This document shows, piece after piece, positions 1 through 6,178 of a DNA stretch of 7,342 nt. The position numbers and the translations under genes were made by a program. Source of the DNA: an uncultured Rikenellaceae bacterium. Lineage in GTDB: Bacteria > Bacteroidota > Bacteroidia > Bacteroidales > Rikenellaceae. The notes under the pieces were generated by a model. That model had not been told where the DNA came from. It worked only from the letters and a program-made list of their open reading frames with translations, and did not search any database. The first letter of the stretch is position 1, and the number at the start of each line of letters is the position of its first letter. Location of the stretch: assembly GCA_947038135.1 (NCBI GenBank), contig CAMQVM010000074.1, forward strand, positions 1 to 7,342, given 5' to 3'.

Positions 1-558
1 CTGAATGCCTACTTTGTCGAACAGCCCCTTATAAAACATTACTTGCGCCGATAAACCTACCCATTGAAGGTCTCCCGTAGGTTGCAAAAATACCTTGTCG
101 GCAACCGAGCTGATGTAGTAAGAGCCATGCGACATCACTTCGCCAGAGGCAAATATAGGTTTTCCGCTCTCTTTGAACCTATTTAATGCATTACGTATCT
201 CGGTGGCATTACCAGTTCCCAGAGCCATCGATGGTGAAAGGCGTAGGTCGATAGCTAGTATGTTATTATCAGCTGCCGCTTCGTTGATAGAAAATATAAT
301 ATCGGCTACCGATATGTTTTTGGTAACCTCAAAGGTAAAAGGGTTGATGTTTGTTGTTGGCTTTTTTGTGTTGTCATCGAGTATCTGCTCTGTTAGTGTA
401 ATCCTTAACACAGCAGCATCATAAATTTTGCTGCTTTCACTGCTATCAGCAGATATTCCTGCTATGATAATAATGAAGAAGAAGAAAAACATCATAATAA
501 ATGAGCTGGTTGTAATGGCAAGCAAACATGCCATAAATGTCTTAAAAAATGATTTCAT
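1..558 (-). CDS. sppA: Signal peptide peptidase SppA (protease IV), N-terminal part, cut by window edge
   Basis: The reverse complement from the ATG at 558-556 reads through 186 codons to the window edge without a stop. Residues about 11-34 form one very hydrophobic segment, with a run of five Phe then four Ile, preceded by Lys2 and Lys6: an uncleaved signal anchor. After it comes an SppA-like N-terminal domain: VLRITL near 50-55, LAIDLR near 101-106, the block ALNRFKESGKPIFASGE near 124-140, SHGSYYISSVADKVFLQPTG near 143-162 and a FYKGLFDKVGI stretch at 175-185, all resembling the 67-kDa type of SppA. In that family a membrane-anchored tetramer degrades cleaved signal peptides with a Ser/Lys dyad. 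The Lys lies shortly after the last residue visible here and the Ser is in the missing C-terminal half, so catalytic competence cannot be judged. It is divergent from mrp. Confidence 0.88.
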   Translation of the reverse strand, partial: MKSFFKTFMACLLAITTSSFIMMFFFFFIIIIAGISADSSESSKIYDAAVLRITLTEQILDDNTKKPTTNINPFTFEVTKNISVADIIFSINEAAADNNILAIDLRLSPSMALGTGNATEIRNALNRFKESGKPIFASGEVMSHGSYYISSVADKVFLQPTGDLQWVGLSAQVMFYKGLFDKVGIQ

Positions 559-647
559 AATAAAATAAATTAGTTAAATACCGCTTATACAGCAGTAATA
601 ATGGTATGGTTTAATTTTTTTATGTAAATTAAAAATAATTGCTTACT

Positions 648-675
648 TTTGGTAAAGGTAATAATATTATCTTTG
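648..675 (+). promoter_or_regulatory. Candidate promoter for the mrp-waaA-glycosyltransferase operon
   Basis: TATCTTTG at 668-675 fits the Bacteroidetes -7 box TAnnTTTG exactly, with TTTG at 648-651 upstream (16-bp spacer, slightly short). The start would lie near 682, giving a leader of about 23 nt before the ATG at 705. A second -7 match, TACTTTTG at 644-651, has TATG at 621-624 with a 19-bp spacer and could be an alternative promoter. The leader just before the ATG is A-rich with no Shine-Dalgarno box, as is common in this phylum. Confidence 0.5.
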
Positions 676-682
676 CCTACAA
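653..682 (-). promoter_or_regulatory. Candidate Bacteroidetes-type promoter for sppA
   Basis: On the minus strand TTG (682-680) is followed, after exactly 19 bp, by TACCTTTA (660-653), one base off the TAnnTTTG -7 box. It would give an sppA leader of about 90 nt. It overlaps the plus-strand promoter elements of mrp. Assigned by consensus only. Confidence 0.4.
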
Positions 683-704
683 TTAATATAACAAAAAAAA
701 TAAA

Positions 705-1784
705 ATGAAAATACGAGAAGAGGTTTTAAACGTTCTAAAATCAATTATTCACCCCGAGTATGGTGAAGATATAGTTACAAATGGTATGGTTGGAGCACTA
801 GAAGTTGATGATATTGGGGTGACTTTTGCCCTGCTTATCAAGCGACCAAAAGATCCATTTGCTCAATCAATAAAAAAAATATGTGAGCAGAAGATAGAAT
901 TTGCCTTCCCTCAGTATAAAGATAAGATTGAGATATCAATCGAGGCGCCAGTTCGTCCGCCATCTGCAAAATCTGCTGCTAAGGCTGCCCCTAAAATTAT
1001 ATCTACCGATAATGGTGATATAAAAAATATTATAGCTATATCGTCGGGCAAGGGCGGCGTTGGTAAATCTACCGTAACAGCAAATTTAGCGGTGCAGTTG
1101 GCCAAAATGGGCTACTCAGTTGGTCTTATTGATGCAGATATTTATGGGCCATCGCAGCCAAAAATGTTTGGTCTTGAGGGAGAAGCACCTCAGGTTATAG
1201 GCGAAGAGGGAGCGGAGCAATTTATTCCACTTGAAAGGTATGGTGTAAAGCTGATATCTATCGGGTTTTTTATTAAGGTTACCGATGCCTTGGTGTGGAG
1301 AGGACCGATTGCCACCAATGCTTTAAGGCAGATATTGCATCAAACAGCGTGGGGGAAGCTTGATTATCTACTTATCGACCTACCTCCAGGTACTGGTGAT
1401 ATTCATTTAACCCTACTTGCCGAGATGAAGCTTACAGGAGCTGTTATAGTTAGCACTCCGCAACAGGTAGCTCTAGCCGATGTAATTAGAGGTATTGAGA
1501 TGTTTAAATCACCGAAAATAGATGTTCCGATACTTGGTATAGTAGAGAATATGGCGTGGTTTACTCCAGCAGAGCTTCCAAATAATAAATATTATATATT
1601 TGGCAAGGGTGGAGCAGTAGAGCTTGCAAAAGAGCAGGGTGTAGAGCTTTTGGCGCAAATACCACTTGTGCAGTCGTTGTGTGAGGGTGGTGATAGTGGT
1701 ACTCCCGACTCGCTGCAAACTCCTGTTTCAGGGTTGGCGTATATGGAGCTAGCTTTGAATATCGAAAAGTTATCTAATAAATAG
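705..1784 (+). CDS. mrp: Mrp/NBP35-family P-loop ATPase, iron-sulfur cluster carrier (ApbC-like)
   Basis: A 359-residue protein of normal length. Residues about 1-80 form the MIP18/DUF59 domain, a linker rich in Ala/Lys/Pro spans about 82-100, and the rest is a MinD/Mrp-type ATPase. Visible motifs are the deviant Walker A GKGGVGKS at 115-122 with both Lys, the switch region DADIYGPS at 143-150, Walker B LLIDLPPGTGD at 222-232 and STPQ at 250-253. Relatives bind and transfer Fe-S clusters to apoproteins in the cytoplasm. The CxxC that bridges the cluster in E. coli Mrp is missing: after VENMAWF (280-286) the loop reads TPAELPNNKYYIFG, and the only Cys residues are 60 and 326. I recall this form from other Bacteroidetes, so it is probably lineage-typical, but the cluster-carrier role is inferred from the family alone. 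First gene of an operon; its stop is 2 bp before waaA. Confidence 0.93.
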   Translation: MKIREEVLNVLKSIIHPEYGEDIVTNGMVGALEVDDIGVTFALLIKRPKDPFAQSIKKICEQKIEFAFPQYKDKIEISIEAPVRPPSAKSAAKAAPKIISTDNGDIKNIIAISSGKGGVGKSTVTANLAVQLAKMGYSVGLIDADIYGPSQPKMFGLEGEAPQVIGEEGAEQFIPLERYGVKLISIGFFIKVTDALVWRGPIATNALRQILHQTAWGKLDYLLIDLPPGTGDIHLTLLAEMKLTGAVIVSTPQQVALADVIRGIEMFKSPKIDVPILGIVENMAWFTPAELPNNKYYIFGKGGAVELAKEQGVELLAQIPLVQSLCEGGDSGTPDSLQTPVSGLAYMELALNIEKLSNK

Positions 1785-1786
1785 GT

Positions 1787-3037
1787 ATGGGTATTTTATA
1801 TAATTTATCACTCAGAGTATATAGTCTATTACTATATTTAATATCTCCATTTCATGCTAAAGCTAAGCTTTGGAGTGATGGTCGTAAGGGGGTGTTTGAA
1901 AGGTTAGAGAGTGCTATCAAGGGCGATACACGTCCGTTGGCGTGGTTTCACTGCGCTTCGCTTGGTGAGTTTGAGCAGGGTAGGGCAGTGATAGAGATGT
2001 TTAAAGAGCGCTATCCATCGTATGCTATACTTGTAACCTTCTTCTCACCATCAGGTTATGAGGTGCGGAAAAATTACGATAAGGCTGACTATATATTCTA
2101 TCTACCTATTGATACCAGTAGTAACGCAAAGAGATTTTTGGAGGTTATAAACCCACAAATAGCCATATTTATAAAGTATGAGTTTTGGGTAAACTACCTC
2201 AAAGAGCTACATCGTCGAGGAGTTAAAAGTTATGTTGTGTCTGCTATATTTCGACCATCACAGCTCTTTTTTAAGAGTTATGGTAAACAATATAAGAGTA
2301 TATTAGAGTGCTTTACTCATATATTTGTGCAAAATAACGAGTCTGAGCAGCTGTTACGCTCTATTGGTATATCGGGTGTTACTATATGTGGCGATACACG
2401 GTTTGATAGGGTTTATGATATATCACAAAACCTACCTTCTATATCGTTGTTTGAGAAGTTTTCGCACGATAAAGAGGTATTTATCACTGGTAGTAGCTGG
2501 GAGCCCGACGATGATATAACAATTAATCTGATAGAGAAATTTGCAGATATAAAATTTGTTATAGCACCTCATGAGCTTTCAGAGTCTAAAATATCTAAGA
2601 TGGAAAGGTCTATTAGTGAGCTCGGTAGAGATGTTGTTCGCTATACTCAAATAACATCTGAAGATAGAGCCGCAGCAAGCGATGTAATCATAGTAGATAC
2701 AATAGGTATACTCTCAAAAGTGTATCGTTATTGCAAGTATGGCTATATCGGCGGTGGCTTCGGGGTAGGAATACACAACACCCTTGAAGCGGCAACCTTT
2801 GGAATACCTCTGATTTTCGGACCTAACTACAAAAGGTTTATGGAGGCGGTGCACCTTGTTGATATAGGTGCTGCAACACCAATAAATGATGAAAATGATG
2901 CTGTAAAATGGCTAAATAATATATCTAACAGTCCTGCAATATACGACACTACGTCGGCAATATGCAAAGAGTATGTAAAAGATAATATTGGAGCCTGCAA
3001 GACTATTATAGATTATATCAATAAGCATACTATTTGA
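1787..3037 (+). CDS. waaA: 3-deoxy-D-manno-octulosonic acid (Kdo) transferase
   Basis: A 416-residue GT30-type enzyme, close to the roughly 425 residues usual for WaaA (KdtA). It transfers Kdo from CMP-Kdo to the lipid A precursor at the inner face of the cytoplasmic membrane. The N-terminus carries a hydrophobic stretch (about 8-21) that fits a membrane anchor, then WSDGRKGVFERL (29-40). HCASLGEFEQG at 55-65 contains the family's catalytic Glu (Glu61 here). Further family blocks are IKYEFW (129-134), VSAIFRPSQLFF (151-162), a GDTRFDRV block (202-209), GSSWEPDD (235-242), APHE (260-263) and GGGFGVGIHNTLEA (322-335) in the CMP-Kdo-binding C-terminal domain. Whether one or more Kdo units are added cannot be read from the sequence. 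The ATG lies 2 bp after the mrp stop and the TGA is just before the next gene, so the three are surely cotranscribed. Confidence 0.95.
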   Translation: MGILYNLSLRVYSLLLYLISPFHAKAKLWSDGRKGVFERLESAIKGDTRPLAWFHCASLGEFEQGRAVIEMFKERYPSYAILVTFFSPSGYEVRKNYDKADYIFYLPIDTSSNAKRFLEVINPQIAIFIKYEFWVNYLKELHRRGVKSYVVSAIFRPSQLFFKSYGKQYKSILECFTHIFVQNNESEQLLRSIGISGVTICGDTRFDRVYDISQNLPSISLFEKFSHDKEVFITGSSWEPDDDITINLIEKFADIKFVIAPHELSESKISKMERSISELGRDVVRYTQITSEDRAAASDVIIVDTIGILSKVYRYCKYGYIGGGFGVGIHNTLEAATFGIPLIFGPNYKRFMEAVHLVDIGAATPINDENDAVKWLNNISNSPAIYDTTSAICKEYVKDNIGACKTIIDYINKHTI

Positions 3038-3039
3038 TT

Positions 3040-4161
3040 ATGAGTAAGATAACTTTTATTTCAGCTGCCCATCCATATAGAGGAGGTATTGCCTCGTTTA
3101 ATGAGATGCTGGCACGTGAGCTAACCAAGCAGGGCGAAGAGGTTGATATTGTGACTTTCACCCTTCAGTACCCTTCAATTTTATTTCCAGGGAAGAGTCA
3201 ATATACAGAAAATGCCGCCCCTAAAGATATAAAAATAACTCGTCAAATAAACTCTATCAACCCATTCAACTGGTTACGGGTAGGGCTTAAGCTGCGAAAG
3301 TCAAGACCCGATACGCTATTCATTCGTTATTGGTCGCCATACTTAGCTCCTGCATTAGCTACAATAGCCTATATAGTTAAGGGTAACAACCATACTAAGG
3401 TGGTTACTCTAGCTGATAATATAGTGCCACATGAGCAGCATTTTTATGATTCTATATTAACAAAATATTTTGTTGGGTGTAGCGATAAGTTTGTGGTTAT
3501 GAGTCGTGAAGTAAAGAGCGACTTGCGCACCTTTACAAAAGACAAGCCTATAAATTTCCATCCGCATCCGATATATGAAAACTATGGTTCTGCTATATCT
3601 AAAGATGAAGCTTGTAAGCGCTTGGGCATAGCACCTGAGGGGAATTATGCGCTATTTTTTGGGCTTATACGTGACTATAAAGGTTTAGATATACTATTAG
3701 ATGCGTGGGCTGAATTTATCTCTGGCAAAGATAGCAGCTACACTTTGCTTGTTGCAGGAGAGTATTATACTGATAAAAATAAGTATTTGCAACAAATAGA
3801 GAGGTTAGGTATTGGTAGTAGTGTTAAGATAGTAGATAAATTTATAGCAGACGAAGATGTAAAGAGTTACTTTTGTGCTGCTACTGTTGTCGCTCAGCCC
3901 TATAAGAGTGCTACACAGAGTGGAATAACGCAGATAGCCTACAATTTTTCTACCCCTATGATTGTTACAAATGTTGGTGGACTACCCGAAATTGTTGCAG
4001 ATGGAAAGGTGGGTTATGTTGTGCCGCCTGATCATTTGGATTTAGCAAATGCACTAAATAAAATATTTGATAAGAGTATAGAACAGCAGATGAAAAGTAA
4101 CTTTGAAGAGGAAAAAAAGAGGTTCAGTTGGTCTAGTTTTGCCAAAATAGTATTGAAATAG
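3040..4161 (+). CDS. GT4-type glycosyltransferase, envelope glycan (substrate unknown)
   Basis: The ATG at 3040 gives 373 residues. An in-frame TTG at 3034 would overlap waaA and add two residues, so I prefer the ATG, 2 bp after the waaA stop. The fold is GT-B: the N-terminal domain begins with ITFISAAHPYRGGIASF (4-20), the glycine-rich acceptor-side loop. The C-terminal domain has FFGLIRDYKGLDILLDAW (206-223), LLVAGEYY (236-243) and TPMIVTNVGGLPEIV (305-319), typical of GT4. The acidic EX7E pair expected before this last block is not seen; the stretch reads SATQSGITQIAYNF (290-303). I recall this SATQSG form from other Bacteroidetes glycosyltransferases. No signal peptide is seen, so it should act in the cytoplasm or at the inner face of the membrane. 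Being last in an operon with waaA it plausibly extends LPS/LOS core or another surface glycan, which is inference from position; donor and acceptor are unknown. Confidence 0.85.
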   Translation: MSKITFISAAHPYRGGIASFNEMLARELTKQGEEVDIVTFTLQYPSILFPGKSQYTENAAPKDIKITRQINSINPFNWLRVGLKLRKSRPDTLFIRYWSPYLAPALATIAYIVKGNNHTKVVTLADNIVPHEQHFYDSILTKYFVGCSDKFVVMSREVKSDLRTFTKDKPINFHPHPIYENYGSAISKDEACKRLGIAPEGNYALFFGLIRDYKGLDILLDAWAEFISGKDSSYTLLVAGEYYTDKNKYLQQIERLGIGSSVKIVDKFIADEDVKSYFCAATVVAQPYKSATQSGITQIAYNFSTPMIVTNVGGLPEIVADGKVGYVVPPDHLDLANALNKIFDKSIEQQMKSNFEEEKKRFSWSSFAKIVLK

Positions 4162-4200
4162 TTACGAAAAAATTAAATTTTAATAAAATTTGGGCTAAAA

Positions 4201-4232
4201 GTTAGATATTTAGTAAAAAAATGTTACCTTTG
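4201..4232 (+). promoter_or_regulatory. Candidate promoter for the phosphohexomutase gene
   Basis: TACCTTTG at 4225-4232 matches the TAnnTTTG -7 box exactly. GTTAG at 4201-4205 lies 19 bp upstream as a weak -33 element. The transcript would start near 4239, about 24 nt before the ATG at 4263. It lies in the 101-bp gap after the glycosyltransferase gene, so the mutase is probably transcribed on its own. The same gap has a weak all-A/T hairpin (4175-4191) without a T tract. Confidence 0.55.
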
Positions 4233-4262
4233 TAGCTCACTATATTATGTTACATAATTATT

Positions 4263-5651
4263 ATGACACTAATTAAATCAATCTCTGGAATAAGAGGAAC
4301 AATAGGAGGAGAGTTAGGTGATAATCTAACACCTATTGATGTTGTTAAATTTGCTTCATCGTACGGTCAATGGCTTAAAGAAAATAAGCCAGGCAAAAAG
4401 CTAACAGTTGTTATTGGACGTGATGCTAGGATATCTGGCGATATGGTCAACTCTCTAATTGAGAGCTCGCTATTAAGTGTGGGAATCGATGTTATAAACA
4501 TTGGTCTTGCTACCACTCCAACAACCGAGATGGCTGTTACAGGAAAGCGTGCAGATGGTGGTATTATTATTACTGCTAGCCACAACCCAGCACAATGGAA
4601 TGCATTAAAGCTTCTAAATGATAAGGGTGAGTTTATCAATGCAGAGCAAGGTGAAAGGCTTCTACAAATTGCAGAAGAGAATAGCTATAAATTTGTTGAG
4701 ATAGATGATATAGGTGTTGTTGTAGAGCGTTGCTCTTACGATAATGAACATATCGAGGCTGTTTTAGCGATGGACCATATTGATATTGCAAAGATAAAAG
4801 CTCGTAAATTTAAGGTTGTAGTTGATGCTGTAAACTCTGTTGGTGGAACAATCATACCAGAGCTTCTTCGCCGCTTAGGTGTTGAGGTTGTAGAGCTAAA
4901 TTGTGAACCTACTGGTCATTTTGCGCATATCCCTGAACCAATCCCTGAAAATCTTACAGAAATCGCAGCATTAGTGCCACAGGTAAATGCCGATTTTGGT
5001 ATCGTTGTAGATCCTGATGTTGATAGGTTAGCACTTGTAAACCCTGATGGAACAATGTTTGGTGAAGAGTATACATTAGTGGCTGTTGCTGATTATCTTT
5101 TGTCTAAAGTAAAGGGTAACACTGTTTCAAACCTTAGCTCATCTCGTGCATTAGCTGATATCACTGAAAAGCATGGTGGTAGTTATAGCGCTTCGGCTGT
5201 TGGCGAGGTTAATGTAGTGGCTGAAATGAGAGCTACAAATGCGATAGTTGGTGGTGAGGGTAATGGAGGAATTATATATCCTGCTCTTCATGCTGGTCGT
5301 GATGCTCTTGTTGGTGTTGCATTTATGCTTAGCTTCTTGGCTGAAGAGAATGTAACCCTTTTGGAACTTAAGAGTAGATATCCAAAGTATCATATCTCTA
5401 AAAATAAGATTGAGCTTACTCCTGCAATTGATGTTGATGATGTATTAGCAAAGATGAAAGTTAAGTATGCTAACGAGAAAGTTAATGATATCGATGGCGT
5501 GAAGATAGATTTTCCTACTGAGTGGGTGCATCTTCGCAAGTCTAACACCGAGCCTATAATTAGAATTTATAGCGAAAGTAAAGATGAGGCTGCTGCTGAG
5601 GCGTTGGCTGCTAAGATAATCAAGGATATAAAAGATATTTGTAATATTTAA
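4263..5651 (+). CDS. glmM: Phosphoglucosamine mutase / phosphomannomutase family protein
   Basis: A 462-residue alpha-D-phosphohexomutase with all four family signatures. The N-terminus is SISGIRGTIGG (6-16); the phosphoserine loop TASHNP is at 104-109, so Ser106 would carry the phosphate. The metal loop DPDVDR is at 250-255 (Asp250, 252 and 254 bind Mg2+). The sugar-specificity loop GGEGNGG is at 330-336 and the phosphate-binding RKSNTEPIIRIYSES at 425-439. The enzyme interconverts the 6- and 1-phosphates of a hexose; as GlmM it makes glucosamine-1-phosphate for UDP-GlcNAc and so for peptidoglycan and lipid A. The loop EGNGG resembles the archaeal/Bacteroidetes type more than the E. coli GlmM form (GEQSGH), so phosphomannomutase or mixed activity remains possible and the symbol is tentative. 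Start: the first ATG in frame, preceded by A/T-rich sequence and its own promoter. Confidence 0.88.
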   Translation: MTLIKSISGIRGTIGGELGDNLTPIDVVKFASSYGQWLKENKPGKKLTVVIGRDARISGDMVNSLIESSLLSVGIDVINIGLATTPTTEMAVTGKRADGGIIITASHNPAQWNALKLLNDKGEFINAEQGERLLQIAEENSYKFVEIDDIGVVVERCSYDNEHIEAVLAMDHIDIAKIKARKFKVVVDAVNSVGGTIIPELLRRLGVEVVELNCEPTGHFAHIPEPIPENLTEIAALVPQVNADFGIVVDPDVDRLALVNPDGTMFGEEYTLVAVADYLLSKVKGNTVSNLSSSRALADITEKHGGSYSASAVGEVNVVAEMRATNAIVGGEGNGGIIYPALHAGRDALVGVAFMLSFLAEENVTLLELKSRYPKYHISKNKIELTPAIDVDDVLAKMKVKYANEKVNDIDGVKIDFPTEWVHLRKSNTEPIIRIYSESKDEAAAEALAAKIIKDIKDICNI

Positions 5652-5660
5652 TTTGTGTTG

Positions 5661-5691
5661 TTTGGTTACATTTCACAGAGCTATAAATTTG
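5661..5691 (+). promoter_or_regulatory. Strong Bacteroidetes-type promoter match downstream of the mutase gene
   Basis: TTTG at 5661-5664 is followed after exactly 19 bp by TAAATTTG at 5684-5691, a full match to both elements of the vegetative Bacteroidetes promoter. It starts only 9 bp after the mutase stop codon and no ORF follows it closely, so it probably drives the noncoding transcript proposed at about 5698-5905. Confidence 0.5.
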
Positions 5692-5720
5692 TGAGGAGAA
5701 ATCATAAAAGCTTGAAAATA

Positions 5721-5764
5721 TAAATTTAGACTCTGTAAATTAAATTTAGATCTTAGTAAATTTA
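5721..5764. repeat. Three copies of palindrome TAAATTTA, two inside a 20-bp imperfect direct repeat
   Basis: TAAATTTA occurs at 5721-5728, 5741-5748 and 5757-5764. The first two extend to TAAATTTAGA and start 20 bp apart, each followed by a similar tail (CTCTGTAAAT and TCTTAGTAAA). A further TAAATTT lies inside the promoter -7 box at 5684-5690. They may be binding sites, pairing segments of an RNA, or chance in A/T-rich DNA. Confidence 0.5.
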
Positions 5765-5854
5765 AGGTTTGTAATTATTTGCAGTGTGTTTTTAATCTTT
5801 TTGCCAGATAATAATTATACTGTATAAAAGCACTATAATAATAGATCTATATAT

Positions 5855-5905
5855 TTGTACCATAAGTGCCACGGATTGTCCGTGGTAGTTATGGTACAAT
5901 TTTTT
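5855..5905 (+). terminator. Intrinsic (Rho-independent) terminator
   Basis: A 21-bp stem (5855-5875 with 5879-5899) closes on the 3-nt loop TTG. It has one G-G mismatch (5866/5888) and one G-U pair (5868/5886), with a G/C-rich apex CCACGGA/TCCGTGG. It is followed directly by six T residues (5900-5905). On the minus strand there is no T tract after the stem, so it should act mainly on plus-strand transcripts: the proposed small RNA and any read-through from the mutase gene 200 bp upstream. Confidence 0.8.
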
Positions 5906-6178
5906 CATAGGTTCGCTCTCTAGCATTCATATCTCTCGCAGTTATCATAGTTCTGCAACCTACAAATATGGTCTAATTTATGTAGCTACGAGGTAGAAAA
6001 CCCAGTAAGCAATCATATATCATTCAGTTGTTTATAGGTTGTTTGTCGAAGAATTAACATTCTGAGGTATAGCATAATAATCTATTTTAGTATCAAAATG
6101 ATCAAGTTCAAAACATCTGATAAGAGGTTGAACAAAACTATTATTTTGTAAAGCGTCATAATATTAATTCACATCATA
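5906..6178. other. Unassigned intergenic stretch, possible weak inverted repeats and gene remnant
   Basis: I see no convincing gene. Short structures are present: TAGGTTcGC (5908-5916) can pair with GCAACCTA (5955-5962), and GTTCAA (6106-6111) is inverted as TTGAAC (6128-6133). Both are short enough to be chance. The plus strand has only a 17-codon ORF (6098-6151). The minus strand is open from 6163 to a stop at 6034-6032. No clear TAnnTTTG promoter is seen before the gene at 6179; the nearest is TATTTTG (6142-6148), one base short and without a good -33 element. Confidence 0.5.
6032..6163 (-). pseudogene. Possible C-terminal remnant of a protein gene
   Basis: On the minus strand 43 codons are open between a stop at 6166-6164 and a stop at 6034-6032, with no ATG. 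The translation has mixed, protein-like composition, with FVQPLIRCFELDHFDTKIDY in its middle and an end in NVNSSTNNL. I do not recognise the family, and no longer frame joins it upstream. It could be the tail of a decayed gene, for example a transposase or a lost neighbour, or merely a chance open frame. Confidence 0.15.

Larger units (their letters stand above)
5698..5905 (+). ncRNA. Candidate small RNA, about 205 nt, unrecognised family
   Basis: The stretch runs from a predicted start a few bases after the TAAATTTG box to the T tract of a strong terminator. It contains no ATG before the terminator stem, so it is unlikely to code. Besides the terminator hairpin a helix can be drawn between GTGTTTTTA (5786-5794) and TAAAAGCAC (5825-5833): nine pairs including one G-U. 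The first third is very A/T-rich and has three copies of the palindrome TAAATTTA (5721, 5741, 5757). I do not recognise a known RNA. The size would allow a 6S-like RNA but I cannot draw its central bubble. The alternative is simply a long 3' UTR of the mutase mRNA. The 5' end is estimated from promoter spacing. Confidence 0.38.

Noticed and set aside
173..424. 83-codon plus-strand ORF
   Set aside because: It lies antisense within sppA, whose translation matches a known family throughout.
3034..3042. TTG start for the glycosyltransferase
   Set aside because: It would overlap the waaA stop and adds only two residues; the ATG at 3040 gives a natural N-terminus and the same 2-bp spacing as the gene pair upstream.
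4175..4191. A/T hairpin AAATTTT-AAT-AAAATTT after the glycosyltransferase gene as a terminator
   Set aside because: The stem is only seven A-T pairs and is followed by GGGC rather than a T tract, so it is too weak to call.
5855..5899. Long hairpin as a transposon end or repeat element
   Set aside because: No partner repeat, no transposase, and the T tract directly after it explains it as a terminator.
5906..5962. Structured RNA or tRNA-like element from TAGGTTcGC / GCAACCTA pairing
   Set aside because: No cloverleaf or conserved tRNA loops; pairing is short with a bulge and a long loop.
6106..6133. Inverted repeat GTTCAA-16 bp-TTGAAC upstream of the ABC unit as an operator
   Set aside because: Six-base arms with no extension on either side are expected by chance, and no good promoter lies beside them.
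6098..6151. 17-codon plus-strand ORF before the ABC unit
   Set aside because: Too short, no ribosome site, no recognisable sequence.
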